A DNA stretch of 5,129 bases from assembly GCA_030152675.1 (NCBI GenBank), contig JASLIY010000243.1:1-5129 (forward strand). Direction: 5' to 3'. Under the pieces are notes generated by a model, which was given only the letters and a program-made list of their open reading frames with translations, ran no database searches and was not told the DNA's origin. The stretch comes from Acinetobacter sp. (GTDB taxonomy: Bacteria > Pseudomonadota > Gammaproteobacteria > Pseudomonadales > Moraxellaceae). Below, one piece after another: positions 1-5,129 of the stretch. Every line of letters starts with the position of its first letter. The stretch's first letter is position 1. The translations under genes were made by a program, and so were the position numbers.

Positions 1-698
1 CGACTGAAGAAGCGGCCATGGAAGTTGTCGCAGAAATTAATCGTTGTTCGGACAAAGATGGGCAAATGCCATTAGTCTTTGATACTTTAGTCGACCCTTA
101 TGTTCGAGATATCATTAATACAGCACATGCTGTAAATTTAGACGTATTTGAGGGGATGATTAGTAAGTTATCTGATGTTTTAGATACACAGCCTACGACT
201 TTGGTCGGACAAACTCATGCAGTCACTGACTCTGAATATTATAAAGCGCGCATTGATGCTGTACATTTTGCACTCGATAATGACGATGGCGCATTAACCC
301 GTCATTATGATAAAGCAGATTTAATATTAATCGGGGTGTCACGTTCTGGTAAAACCCCAACCTCAATTTATTTATCTTTGCAGTTTGGAATACGTGTTGC
401 AAACTATCCATTAACTGAAGAAGATTTGGATGATAATCGTCTTCCTGCAGTGCTTAAACCACATAAAAATAAATTATTCGGTTTGATGATTGATGCAGAG
501 CGTTTGGTTGCTATTCGTTCAGAGCGTAAAGCAAATAGTCGTTATGCCAGTTTTAGCCAATGCCAAATGGAATTACGCGCAGTTGAAGGAATTTATATTT
601 CAGAGGGGATTAAGTTTTTAAATGTCTCTGAAATGTCGATCGAAGAAATCTCAACTCGTGTACTGCAAATGACTGGTTTAAAACGCCGCATTGGTTAA
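1..698 (+). CDS. ppsR: Phosphoenolpyruvate synthase regulatory protein (PSRP/DUF299 family), 5'-truncated by window edge
   Basis: Cytoplasmic bifunctional enzyme of the PSRP family. Known members inactivate PEP synthase by ADP-dependent phosphorylation of a threonine beside its catalytic histidine, and reactivate it by Pi-dependent dephosphorylation, so they gate gluconeogenesis from pyruvate. The diagnostic stretch is the P-loop-like GVSRSGKTPTS encoded from position 333, followed by YLSLQFGIRVANYPLT, both typical of the family. The frame is open through the left edge (TEEAA precedes the first in-window ATG at 18), so that ATG is internal. Comparing the P-loop position with the enterobacterial protein (about residue 153) suggests about 45-50 N-terminal residues are missing from a protein of roughly 275. 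The C-terminus is intact, ending KRRIG and TAA. The partner ppsA is not in the window; in many genomes it lies next to ppsR, so it may be just upstream. The assignment is firm; the true start is not visible. Confidence 0.95.
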   Translation, partial: TEEAAMEVVAEINRCSDKDGQMPLVFDTLVDPYVRDIINTAHAVNLDVFEGMISKLSDVLDTQPTTLVGQTHAVTDSEYYKARIDAVHFALDNDDGALTRHYDKADLILIGVSRSGKTPTSIYLSLQFGIRVANYPLTEEDLDDNRLPAVLKPHKNKLFGLMIDAERLVAIRSERKANSRYASFSQCQMELRAVEGIYISEGIKFLNVSEMSIEEISTRVLQMTGLKRRIG

Positions 699-767
699 AA
701 AATATCAGGTGTTAAAGTGATCTATCCTGCTTAAACGACTTGGTGTTGTGTTGTATTGATGATGCTC

Positions 768-790
768 AATCGAGGTGAACGGCCTCGATT
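768..790 (+). terminator. 8-bp hairpin downstream of ppsR, weak terminator candidate
   Basis: The arms AATCGAGG (768-775) and CCTCGATT (783-790) are perfect inverted repeats around a 7-base loop. The hairpin lies 70 bases after the ppsR stop and 64 bases before the next gene. Only three T's follow the stem base (789-791) and there is no real T-tract, so it is a poor classic intrinsic terminator. It could instead be an operator or leader structure for the next gene, because a second CTCGATT at 825-831 could compete for the left arm. Confidence 0.4.
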
Positions 791-853
791 TCAGCGAAAT
801 TTGTTTGAAATGCGATATGTAAAGCTCGATTCAAGCCTAAATGGGGAGACATG

Positions 854-1630
854 ATGAAATTGCAATGGGTCCTGATGGGACTAAGTTTAAGTGGCAGTAT
901 GACACTCCATGCCGAAACACTGGCGCAATTTGAGCAGCGTTTAATCCAAAAATATGATCAAACTGGGAGCGTAGGTGGGCGTATTGAGGCGGATCAATAT
1001 AATCAGCAGATTGCCGATGCAGTGTCTCAGAAACTCAAATCAGATCCCAAAAGTTTTGATTATGCATTTCAGCAATTGACGGATCGAAATCTGTTGCGGG
1101 TGCACTATAGTCCTGACCGTAAACTCAAAGTGTATACCTTGGATGTTTCTTCGGGGGGCAGCATGCGCTTTTTTGAAAATTTGCTGCAATACCGCCAAGG
1201 GACTCAAGTGAAAACCCAAGTGCTTGATGATCGAGAGTTGATTAAGTCGATCCAGCAAACTGATTTGGCAAATACCACCACCTATATGTTGCTTGACCAT
1301 GGGGTATGGAGTAATTGCGAAGGCAGTATCCGAATCGCCGCCTATCAGCTGAATAGCAAGGGGTTGGTGCAGACCCCGGTATTTCAAACCAAGCGCAAAA
1401 GTCTAAATCAAATCCAAGTGCCGTATCGTTGCAGCGCATTTCCAGATAATAGTCCATACGCATCGGACTATAGTGTGATTGCGGAAGGTATGGTGCAAGC
1501 TGCCAAGAATATGCAGTACATCGACATTCGTTTGATGAATAAAGCCTTAGTGCCTCAGCAGAAGTTTTTACGTTATCAAAAGCAAGGTGCGGTATATCAA
1601 TATATCGGTGTAGTTCCAGCTGAGACTTAA
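854..1630 (+). CDS. Secreted (probably periplasmic) protein of unknown function
   Basis: Not recognised as a named family. The N-terminus MKLQWVLMGLSLSGSMTLHA is a Sec signal peptide, with likely cleavage after residue 20 (LHA|E), leaving a mature protein of about 238 residues. No lipobox and no further membrane segment is seen, so a periplasmic or secreted location is likely. Residues 86-113 form the most family-like block: SPDRKLKVYTLDV, then SGGSMRFFENLLQY. It looks like a beta-rich core with a Gly-Gly turn and aromatic residues. The mature part has two cysteines (155 in NCEGS, 193 in YRCSAF), which could form a disulfide. Two adjacent ATGs (851 and 854) compete. GGAG at 845-848 is 2 bases from the first and 5 from the second, so I prefer 854, giving 258 residues. 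It probably has its own transcript, since 155 bases and a hairpin separate it from ppsR. It converges on the porin gene. No enzymatic motif is evident. Confidence 0.85.
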   Translation: MKLQWVLMGLSLSGSMTLHAETLAQFEQRLIQKYDQTGSVGGRIEADQYNQQIADAVSQKLKSDPKSFDYAFQQLTDRNLLRVHYSPDRKLKVYTLDVSSGGSMRFFENLLQYRQGTQVKTQVLDDRELIKSIQQTDLANTTTYMLLDHGVWSNCEGSIRIAAYQLNSKGLVQTPVFQTKRKSLNQIQVPYRCSAFPDNSPYASDYSVIAEGMVQAAKNMQYIDIRLMNKALVPQQKFLRYQKQGAVYQYIGVVPAET

Positions 1631-1698
1631 AACAAGTCCCAGCGGATTGCTACCTTTACTGAGAAAACTCAAATTTAGACTAAATAAAAAAACTAAAC

Positions 1699-2847
1699 TT
1701 AGAAGCTTAAAAACATCGTGACCCAAGTGGAGTCTTTTTCAGTTGGATTGTTGCTTGAGACAAAGGTGTGCTCAGTCATGATTTTCACGTGTTTATTTAA
1801 CTCAGTGCTGAGTCCGATATATTGATGATTGGCACGAAACCTTTGTTCTGACTTGAGTCGCAGGGTATCTGCAGCGACATAGGGTTGCAGACTTTTTAAA
1901 TAAGGCCGATCAAATTTAAAGGTATAACCGACGAAGGTTTCCAAGCCGTAGCCATCACCAGCAAAATAATGTGCTGCGCTGACTTGTTTTACCGCGGGAA
2001 CAAAATCTTCATAATAACTTACCGTTCCCACCAGATACCATTGATCTGGCTTGAAGGTGATTGCGGAGCCAAAAACATTTTGTTGATAGTTGTGAAGGTG
2101 AGTTGGGTCTTGTTGCGAGGTCACATCTGCTTTGGTGGTGCTCGCGGCGAAGCTATAGGTGAGATCAGGTGTGGCGGCATAATCTAAACCTAAACCACCA
2201 CCGTTTCTGCGCTTATATTCATAGCTACCGCCTGTTGGGATGGCTTTTTCTGAAAACAGATAATTGGCGTAGATTTTAAACTGATTGATGTCTTTGGTGT
2301 ACATCAAACTGTTCTTGGCACGGTTGGCGCCATCATAGCTGCCGTTGACGCCAATGGTGGTTGCACCGGCGAGCGCATCGTTGTCCCACATATCACTCTT
2401 GCTACCGATCACCGTGTAATACAGCCCAAATTGTTGACCATAGCTGAGTGTGCCGTATTTTTTATTGTCGATGCTGATATAGGCCTGACGGCGCTGATTG
2501 GATTTTGCTGCGGGGTCAAAATGACCATTCATTCCGAGTAGTTTGGGCACATTCAGACCGTGTTCATAATAGCCTTTGAGTTCAGTTTCAGGGCTCAGCG
2601 TGTATTTTGCGGTGAGGCGCACCCGGCTGGCACCATCATGCCCATTTTTGTAATAACTGGGTTCAGGGCCTGCATTGTGAACCCATTGCGGGCGTATTTG
2701 CCCACCAAACTGTAAGCTCAGCGGGTCGAGGATTGGGATGTCGAATTGATTTTTAGAGATCAGGTCGATTTCTGCATAACTGAAATGACTTTGGCTGAGT
2801 AACATAAGTATTGGGATGTATTTTAATATTTTAGTATTGAGATCCAT
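1699..2847 (-). CDS. Outer-membrane porin, general trimeric (OmpC/OmpF-like) type
   Basis: Beta-barrel porin for passive diffusion of small hydrophilic solutes; the substrate cannot be read from the sequence. A signal peptide spans residues 1-25 (K6 and K9, hydrophobic core IPILMLL, cleavage SYA|E). The barrel shows alternating strands throughout, and YGTLSYGQQFGLYY (131-144) matches the family's GxLxxGRQ-like strand before constriction loop 3. Residues about 145-172 would form loop 3. NRAKNSLMYTK (175-185) corresponds to the conserved NRxxNSxxY strand. The protein ends WVTMFLSF, with the terminal Phe that the BAM machinery recognises. Its 382 residues fit 16-stranded porins (roughly 330-400). 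The ATG at 2847 is preceded by AGGA with 6-base spacing (2854-2857), supporting this start. The gene is monocistronic: it converges on the secreted-protein gene and is 459 bp downstream of azlD. The 68-bp convergent gap has only 4-5 bp AT-rich hairpins (near 1660-1671 and 1673-1685), so no clear terminator is visible. Confidence 0.88.
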   Translation of the reverse strand: MDLNTKILKYIPILMLLSQSHFSYAEIDLISKNQFDIPILDPLSLQFGGQIRPQWVHNAGPEPSYYKNGHDGASRVRLTAKYTLSPETELKGYYEHGLNVPKLLGMNGHFDPAAKSNQRRQAYISIDNKKYGTLSYGQQFGLYYTVIGSKSDMWDNDALAGATTIGVNGSYDGANRAKNSLMYTKDINQFKIYANYLFSEKAIPTGGSYEYKRRNGGGLGLDYAATPDLTYSFAASTTKADVTSQQDPTHLHNYQQNVFGSAITFKPDQWYLVGTVSYYEDFVPAVKQVSAAHYFAGDGYGLETFVGYTFKFDRPYLKSLQPYVAADTLRLKSEQRFRANHQYIGLSTELNKHVKIMTEHTFVSSNNPTEKDSTWVTMFLSF

Positions 2848-2926
2848 GGTTGATCCTATTCTGTTGTGGTGAATTTAATTGTTATTCCACTCAGCTTCTG
2901 CGATGGCGGCTTTGTTTATCATTATC

Positions 2927-3000
2927 ATCAGGAAGCGCACAACCGACTTTAGGGGGAGGTGCTGATCCACTTTTCGCAAGGCTGAATTTTTTAGCGATGG
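2927..3000 (-). ncRNA. Candidate structured RNA or leader element with anti-Shine-Dalgarno loop, upstream of porin
   Basis: Read on the minus strand, two consecutive stem-loops can be drawn by hand. Stem 1 pairs CCATCGC (3000-2994) with GCGA (2977-2974), then, after an AAAG bulge, TGG (2969-2967). Stem 2 pairs ATCAGCAC (2966-2959) with GTG (2940-2938), then, after a 6-base bulge, CTGAT (2931-2927). The loop of stem 2 carries CTCCCCCT next to ACC, giving ACCTCCCCCT (2960-2951), which is complementary to ribosome binding sites. It could be the 5' leader of the porin mRNA (80 bases before its ATG), a free sRNA, or one copy of a dispersed repeat. Phage C4-type antisense RNAs use similar anti-SD segments, but homology is not shown. 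No terminator or strong promoter is seen, and the transcribed strand is unproven. Confidence 0.25.
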
Positions 3001-3223
3001 CGTTTAAAAACCGTGGCAGGACTGTATGCTAAGATGATTAAACCACGTCGTTTTGGTTATATATACACGATGAAAAATGCTTTGCAAAGTTTTGCATTTA
3101 AGTCGTTTTTTTTATGTTGTGTACTGCAGGATTTAAGTAGAAAACTAGAACTCACGCGCATCTACTCAGACGGTTTCTATCCGTGCTTAAGCGCTGTATT
3201 TTCGGCTATAGAACGGCAAAACG

Positions 3224-3274
3224 CTCAATTGAATACAGCCAAGCAAGTCGTTTGCAGCACTGTATTCAATTGAG
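3224..3274. repeat. Perfect 15-bp inverted repeat downstream of azlD (possible azlCD terminator)
   Basis: CTCAATTGAATACAG (3224-3238) is exactly mirrored by CTGTATTCAATTGAG (3260-3274) around a 21-base spacer. The spacer itself can form a GCAA/TTGC mini-stem (3243-3246 with 3252-3255). Each arm also contains the palindrome TCAATTGA. It begins 32 bases past the azlD stop, where a terminator would be expected, and on the minus strand the stem is followed by GCGTTTTGCC, a short T-run. The stem is AT-rich and the T-run weak, so termination is plausible but not certain. An mRNA 3'-end stabiliser or a miniature repeat element are alternatives. Confidence 0.7.
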
Positions 3275-3306
3275 TTGATAAGCTTGAAATGTTGAGTGTC
3301 TAGTGA

Positions 3307-3654
3307 CTAAAAGGCAACCGGCAAATAGGTGTAAACTAAGCCATAGGCCAAGGCTGCGGTGAGTGTTGCCACTACGATTTTTTTGAGCCAAAAATACAAC
3401 ACGGTTAATACGATAAATCCAACACACATCGCCAGCATTTTATCGGGTTGCTCAATCAATGGGGGTAAGGTGGCCACCACCAGCATGGCCGTAATGGCGG
3501 AGATTCCAATCGCACCGAGCGCAATGCCGATCCAGACCGGACTATTTTTACGTGGGCTATTGCTACGTTTCTGAATCAGGAAAAGTGGGCCAAAGCGTGA
3601 TGCAAAGTTGGCAATCCCGACGATGATGCCGATGAGGATAATCTCAATACTCAT
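3307..3654 (-). CDS. azlD: AzlD family branched-chain amino acid export subunit
   Basis: Small inner-membrane partner of AzlC (YgaH equivalent). In characterised pairs the two proteins together export branched-chain amino acids such as L-valine and, in Bacillus, confer resistance to the leucine analogue azaleucine. Its 115 residues match the usual 100-115. About four hydrophobic segments are visible (roughly 3-25, 40-63, 73-90 and 92-112). ASRFGPLFL (18-26) resembles the conserved Arg-x-x-Pro element near the first helix. The ATG overlaps the azlC stop as ATGA (3651-3654), and only a weak GCGAGA lies upstream, so translation is probably coupled to azlC. The gene ends the operon, with the 15-bp inverted repeat following. 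The exact substrate of this pair cannot be told from sequence. Confidence 0.9.
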   Translation of the reverse strand: MSIEIILIGIIVGIANFASRFGPLFLIQKRSNSPRKNSPVWIGIALGAIGISAITAMLVVATLPPLIEQPDKMLAMCVGFIVLTVLYFWLKKIVVATLTAALAYGLVYTYLPVAF

Positions 3655-4403
3655 GTGTGTTCTCGCGCTAAATCATCCTGTTTGAGGACATAGTGTTTAA
3701 ATAGTCCTGCCGAAATTCCCGCGATAATCCCGATAAAGATGGCTGCGGAGAGGTTGATCAAATAACAGGCCAGTGCAGCACTGATCAAGGTTACAGACAC
3801 CACCAAACTGTGTTTGCGTTCAAATGCCGCCAACAAGAAGCTCAAGAACAAGGCGGGCAATAAAAAGTCTAATGCGGCCTGCATGAAGTTGGGTAAATGG
3901 CTGAGTTGATTGGCAAATAAGGAGCCGAGCAATGAGCCCAAAATCCATGAAAACCAACTAAATAAACTCAGACCCATCATCCAAGACTCTGACCATTGCT
4001 CACGGCGCTGTGCCAACTTAATCATGCCACTGGCAAAGACCTCATCGGTGAGCCCCCAAGCCCAAACGGCGGTCTTTTTGAGTTCTAGGCGATCTTTGAT
4101 CAGATTGTGCAGGGCGGGGCCGTATAAGACGTGACGGATATCTAAGGCAATCACGGTCAGTGCAGCCATCCAAATCGAACTGCCGCTGGCCAATAATGCC
4201 ACGACTAAAAATTGGCTGGCACCGGCATACATGGTGCAAGAAAGAAATACCGCTTCAAAAGTACTAAAGCCGAATTGAGTTGCGGATACACCAAAGGCAA
4301 ATGAAACTGGAAGATAGGTGAAGATAATCACCTGACTGTCTTTGGCGCCTTGGAAAAATTGACTGAGCGTCGAGCGCGAAGTTACGTTGGTGTGCTGGGG
4401 CAC
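3651..4403 (-). CDS. azlC: AzlC family branched-chain amino acid exporter, large subunit
   Basis: Inner-membrane permease of the AzlC/YgaZ family, working with the AzlD encoded by the overlapping downstream gene to expel branched-chain amino acids. Recognisable motifs are TYLPVSFAFG (29-38), YAGASQF (59-65), DIRHVLYG (88-95) and GLTDE (117-121), in the usual order. These are followed by hydrophobic segments at about 142-166, 176-193, 199-217 and 219-236. Length (250) is normal for the family. The start is a GTG (4403-4401), preceded by AGGTG with 4-base spacing. The ATG two bases upstream (4405) is out of frame, and an in-frame TGA upstream with no intervening ATG excludes a longer ATG-started form. 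The gene is divergent from the lipoprotein gene. The 151-bp divergent spacer contains palindromes suited to a regulator such as an Lrp-type protein, which control azl operons elsewhere; no regulator gene is in the window. Confidence 0.92.
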   Translation of the reverse strand: MPQHTNVTSRSTLSQFFQGAKDSQVIIFTYLPVSFAFGVSATQFGFSTFEAVFLSCTMYAGASQFLVVALLASGSSIWMAALTVIALDIRHVLYGPALHNLIKDRLELKKTAVWAWGLTDEVFASGMIKLAQRREQWSESWMMGLSLFSWFSWILGSLLGSLFANQLSHLPNFMQAALDFLLPALFLSFLLAAFERKHSLVVSVTLISAALACYLINLSAAIFIGIIAGISAGLFKHYVLKQDDLAREHT

Positions 4404-4554
4404 ATTGCACCTGTTGTAATTTAAATTGAATCAATAAGCAGAGCACATGTTGTTGCCCGCAGTGGCAATGATTGTCAACAGACCCTAAATTAGGTTGAGA
4501 ATTATAACTGAATTTACTAGCATAGTGCAGCATAGTTTAAAGGTTCTATTCATC
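4404..4554. promoter_or_regulatory. Divergent azlC / lipoprotein promoter region with several palindromes
   Basis: Four short dyads occupy this spacer. AATTTAAATT (4418-4427) overlaps ATTGAATCAAT (4425-4435), both just upstream of the azlC ribosome site. TTGCC/GGCAA arms (4453-4457 and 4464-4468) lie downstream of a minus-strand TTGACA (4478-4473), which is a perfect -35 although the 17-base-spaced -10 (CAACAA) is poor. CCTAAATTAGG (4484-4494) abuts the -35 of the lipoprotein gene. The arrangement suggests an operator shared by the two divergent units, but no specific regulator consensus is recognised. Confidence 0.4.
4495..4523 (+). promoter_or_regulatory. Candidate sigma-70 promoter for the lipoprotein gene
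   Basis: TTGAGA (4495-4500) and TAGCAT (4518-4523) are spaced by exactly 17 bases, giving 5/6 and 4/6 matches to consensus. Transcription would start near 4530, leaving a leader of about 25 bases containing AAAGG (4539-4543). This placement also argues against translation starting at the upstream TTG at 4495, which would sit inside the promoter. Confidence 0.4.
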
Positions 4555-5034
4555 ATGTGGGCATTTCAAGTTCGTGCTTTTGCTTTGTTTTTTGGGATGA
4601 GTGCGGTCGTCGGTTTGACTGCATGTGGTCAATCCTCATCTTCAGCAGACAGCGAAAAAGTCGAAATCAAAGTCGCACCCAAACTCACCCATGACGCAAC
4701 GACATATGCGCATATGGCATGGTCGTTAATCAATGAAAGTGATGTTTATGTCTATCGTAAACAACTTAACTTGATTGAAGAAAAAGTCCGTAAGCCCGTG
4801 CGTAAACTCAGTACAGATTGGCGGATCAACGTCAAAATGACCGATTCCGTGACCGAAGGCCAATATGCGTTATGCCGTAAAACGCTCACCAGCTTAGACA
4901 GTTGGGCACGTGCCACCTTAGAAAAAGATCGCGATCTGGTACAGAAACAGGCGGATTATGAACGTGACAAAGCACAGTGCAAAGCGGCACTGGCACAACC
5001 CGACTTGGGGAATACTTCGCCAAAATCAGGCTAA
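4555..5034 (+). CDS. Small lipoprotein of unknown function
   Basis: Not recognised as a named family. From the ATG at 4555 the protein has 159 residues. It begins with a lipoprotein signal: R7, a hydrophobic core to about residue 20, then the lipobox LTAC with the modified Cys at 24. Gly at +2 (no Asp) favours sorting to the outer membrane. A Ser-rich linker (QSSSSAD) follows. The rest is hydrophilic, charged and probably helical: a segment around NLIEEKVRKPVRKLSTDW, then DSWARATLEKDRDLVQKQADYERDK, best read as one long helix. Two further cysteines (107 and 142) flank that helix and could form a disulfide. The TTG at 4495 would extend the frame by 20 residues but lengthens the n-region unnaturally and lies within the likely promoter. 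The AAAGG site is 11 bases from the chosen ATG, which is somewhat long. Transcribed divergently from azlCD; no functional link is shown. Confidence 0.85.
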   Translation: MWAFQVRAFALFFGMSAVVGLTACGQSSSSADSEKVEIKVAPKLTHDATTYAHMAWSLINESDVYVYRKQLNLIEEKVRKPVRKLSTDWRINVKMTDSVTEGQYALCRKTLTSLDSWARATLEKDRDLVQKQADYERDKAQCKAALAQPDLGNTSPKSG

Positions 5035-5087
5035 GTTCTAAATGTAATGTGTGGAAGGTGTAGAGGGGCGTGTGATGTGAGCGCTGG

Positions 5088-5116
5088 TCTTTGCATTGCA
5101 CAATCTTTGCGTTGCA
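5088..5116 (+). repeat. Imperfect 13-bp direct repeat, 16-bp period
   Basis: TCTTTGCATTGCA (5088-5100) and TCTTTGCGTTGCA (5104-5116) differ at one base and are separated by CAA, so they sit about one and a half helical turns apart. They lie in the non-coding stretch after the lipoprotein gene. They could be a paired protein binding site for a gene beyond the right edge, or a chance short duplication. Confidence 0.5.
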
Positions 5117-5129
5117 TAGAAGCGATTTG

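Larger units (their letters stand above)
2848..3306. other. 459-bp intergenic region without a convincing gene, rich in dyad symmetry
   Basis: This lies between the porin start and the azlD stop, both on the minus strand, so it should hold the porin promoter and the azlCD transcript end. Reading frames of 60-86 codons exist but lack good ribosome sites and recognisable products. Contents seen: a possible minus-strand -10 (GATAAT near 2922-2927) with no good -35; a two-stem structured segment (2927-3000); a perfect 10-bp palindrome CTTTGCAAAG (3080-3089) overlapping the dyad TGCAAA-GT-TTTGCA (3083-3096); the palindrome GCTTAAGC (3185-3192); ACGG/CCGT arms (3170-3184); and a perfect 15-bp inverted repeat (3224-3274). 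A strong SD-like GGAGGTG at 2955-2961 on the plus strand has no start codon at a usable distance. The density of dyads suggests regulatory RNA, or a dispersed or decayed repeat, rather than a gene. Confidence 0.6.

Noticed and set aside
1631..1698. Bidirectional terminator between the secreted-protein gene and the porin gene
   Set aside because: TGAG/CTCA (1660-1671), ATTTA/TAAAT (1673-1685) and GACTT/AAGTC (1624-1638) are only 4-5 bp and AT-rich. The T-tract on the minus strand (1692-1686) comes before the first two hairpins rather than after one. Not strong enough to call.
2850..3032. Plus-strand frame of 60 codons starting next to the porin start
   Set aside because: It overlaps the porin promoter and leader region on the opposite strand, has no ribosome site and no family resemblance.
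3013..3273. Plus-strand frame of 86 codons (internal ATGs at 3034 and 3070; includes MIKPRRFGYIYT and MKNALQSFAFKSFFLCCVL)
   Set aside because: It has no convincing ribosome site and no recognisable product, and its end falls inside the 15-bp inverted repeat. It is better explained as chance opening in a structured spacer, though a small exported peptide cannot be fully excluded.
2848..3306. Insertion sequence remnant or dif/pdif-type recombination site
   Set aside because: No transposase fragment, flanking target duplication or recognisable XerC/XerD core was seen; the inverted repeats are internal to the spacer rather than bounding an element.
4403..4405. ATG at 4405-4403 (minus) as azlC start
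   Set aside because: It is out of frame with AzlC; the overlapping GTG at 4403-4401 is in frame and has an AGGTG site upstream.
4495..4554. TTG start at 4495 for the lipoprotein gene
   Set aside because: It would add 20 residues before a complete lipoprotein signal peptide and sit inside the likely -35 element; the ATG at 4555 gives a normal signal length.

Overview
The window reads as chromosomal DNA of a moderately AT-rich Gram-negative bacterium. A gammaproteobacterium of the Acinetobacter/Moraxellaceae type fits best: the PEP synthase regulator, the trimeric-type porin ending in Phe, and the LTAC-box lipoprotein all suit such a genome, and the base composition agrees. The genus is an inference from these features, not something a search has confirmed.

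Layout from left to right. Positions 1-698 (+) hold the C-terminal four fifths of PpsR, the bifunctional kinase/pyrophosphorylase that controls phosphoenolpyruvate synthase; its N-terminus lies outside the window. A GC-bearing 8-bp hairpin follows at 768-790. Positions 854-1630 (+) encode a secreted, probably periplasmic protein of unknown function. Convergent to it, 1699-2847 (-) encodes an outer-membrane porin. A 459-bp gap (2848-3306) upstream of the porin has no convincing gene but is full of dyad symmetry. It contains a two-stem, RNA-like element with a C-rich anti-Shine-Dalgarno segment (2927-3000) and a perfect 15-bp inverted repeat (3224-3274) just beyond the end of azlD. Positions 3307-4403 (-) are an azlC-azlD operon with a 4-bp ATGA overlap, a two-component branched-chain amino acid exporter of the YgaZH type. 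A 151-bp divergent regulatory region (4404-4554) with several short palindromes separates azlC from a small lipoprotein gene at 4555-5034 (+). The last 95 bases are non-coding and hold a 13-bp imperfect tandem repeat.

The genes do not form one pathway. The window is a run of separate transcription units: gluconeogenic control (ppsR), cell-envelope proteins (secreted protein, porin, lipoprotein) and amino acid export (azlCD). I see no mobile element gene, CRISPR array, tRNA or rRNA. No new multi-gene system can be supported. The best candidate for something undescribed is the structured intergenic element upstream of the porin; next are the two conserved-looking but unidentified exported proteins.
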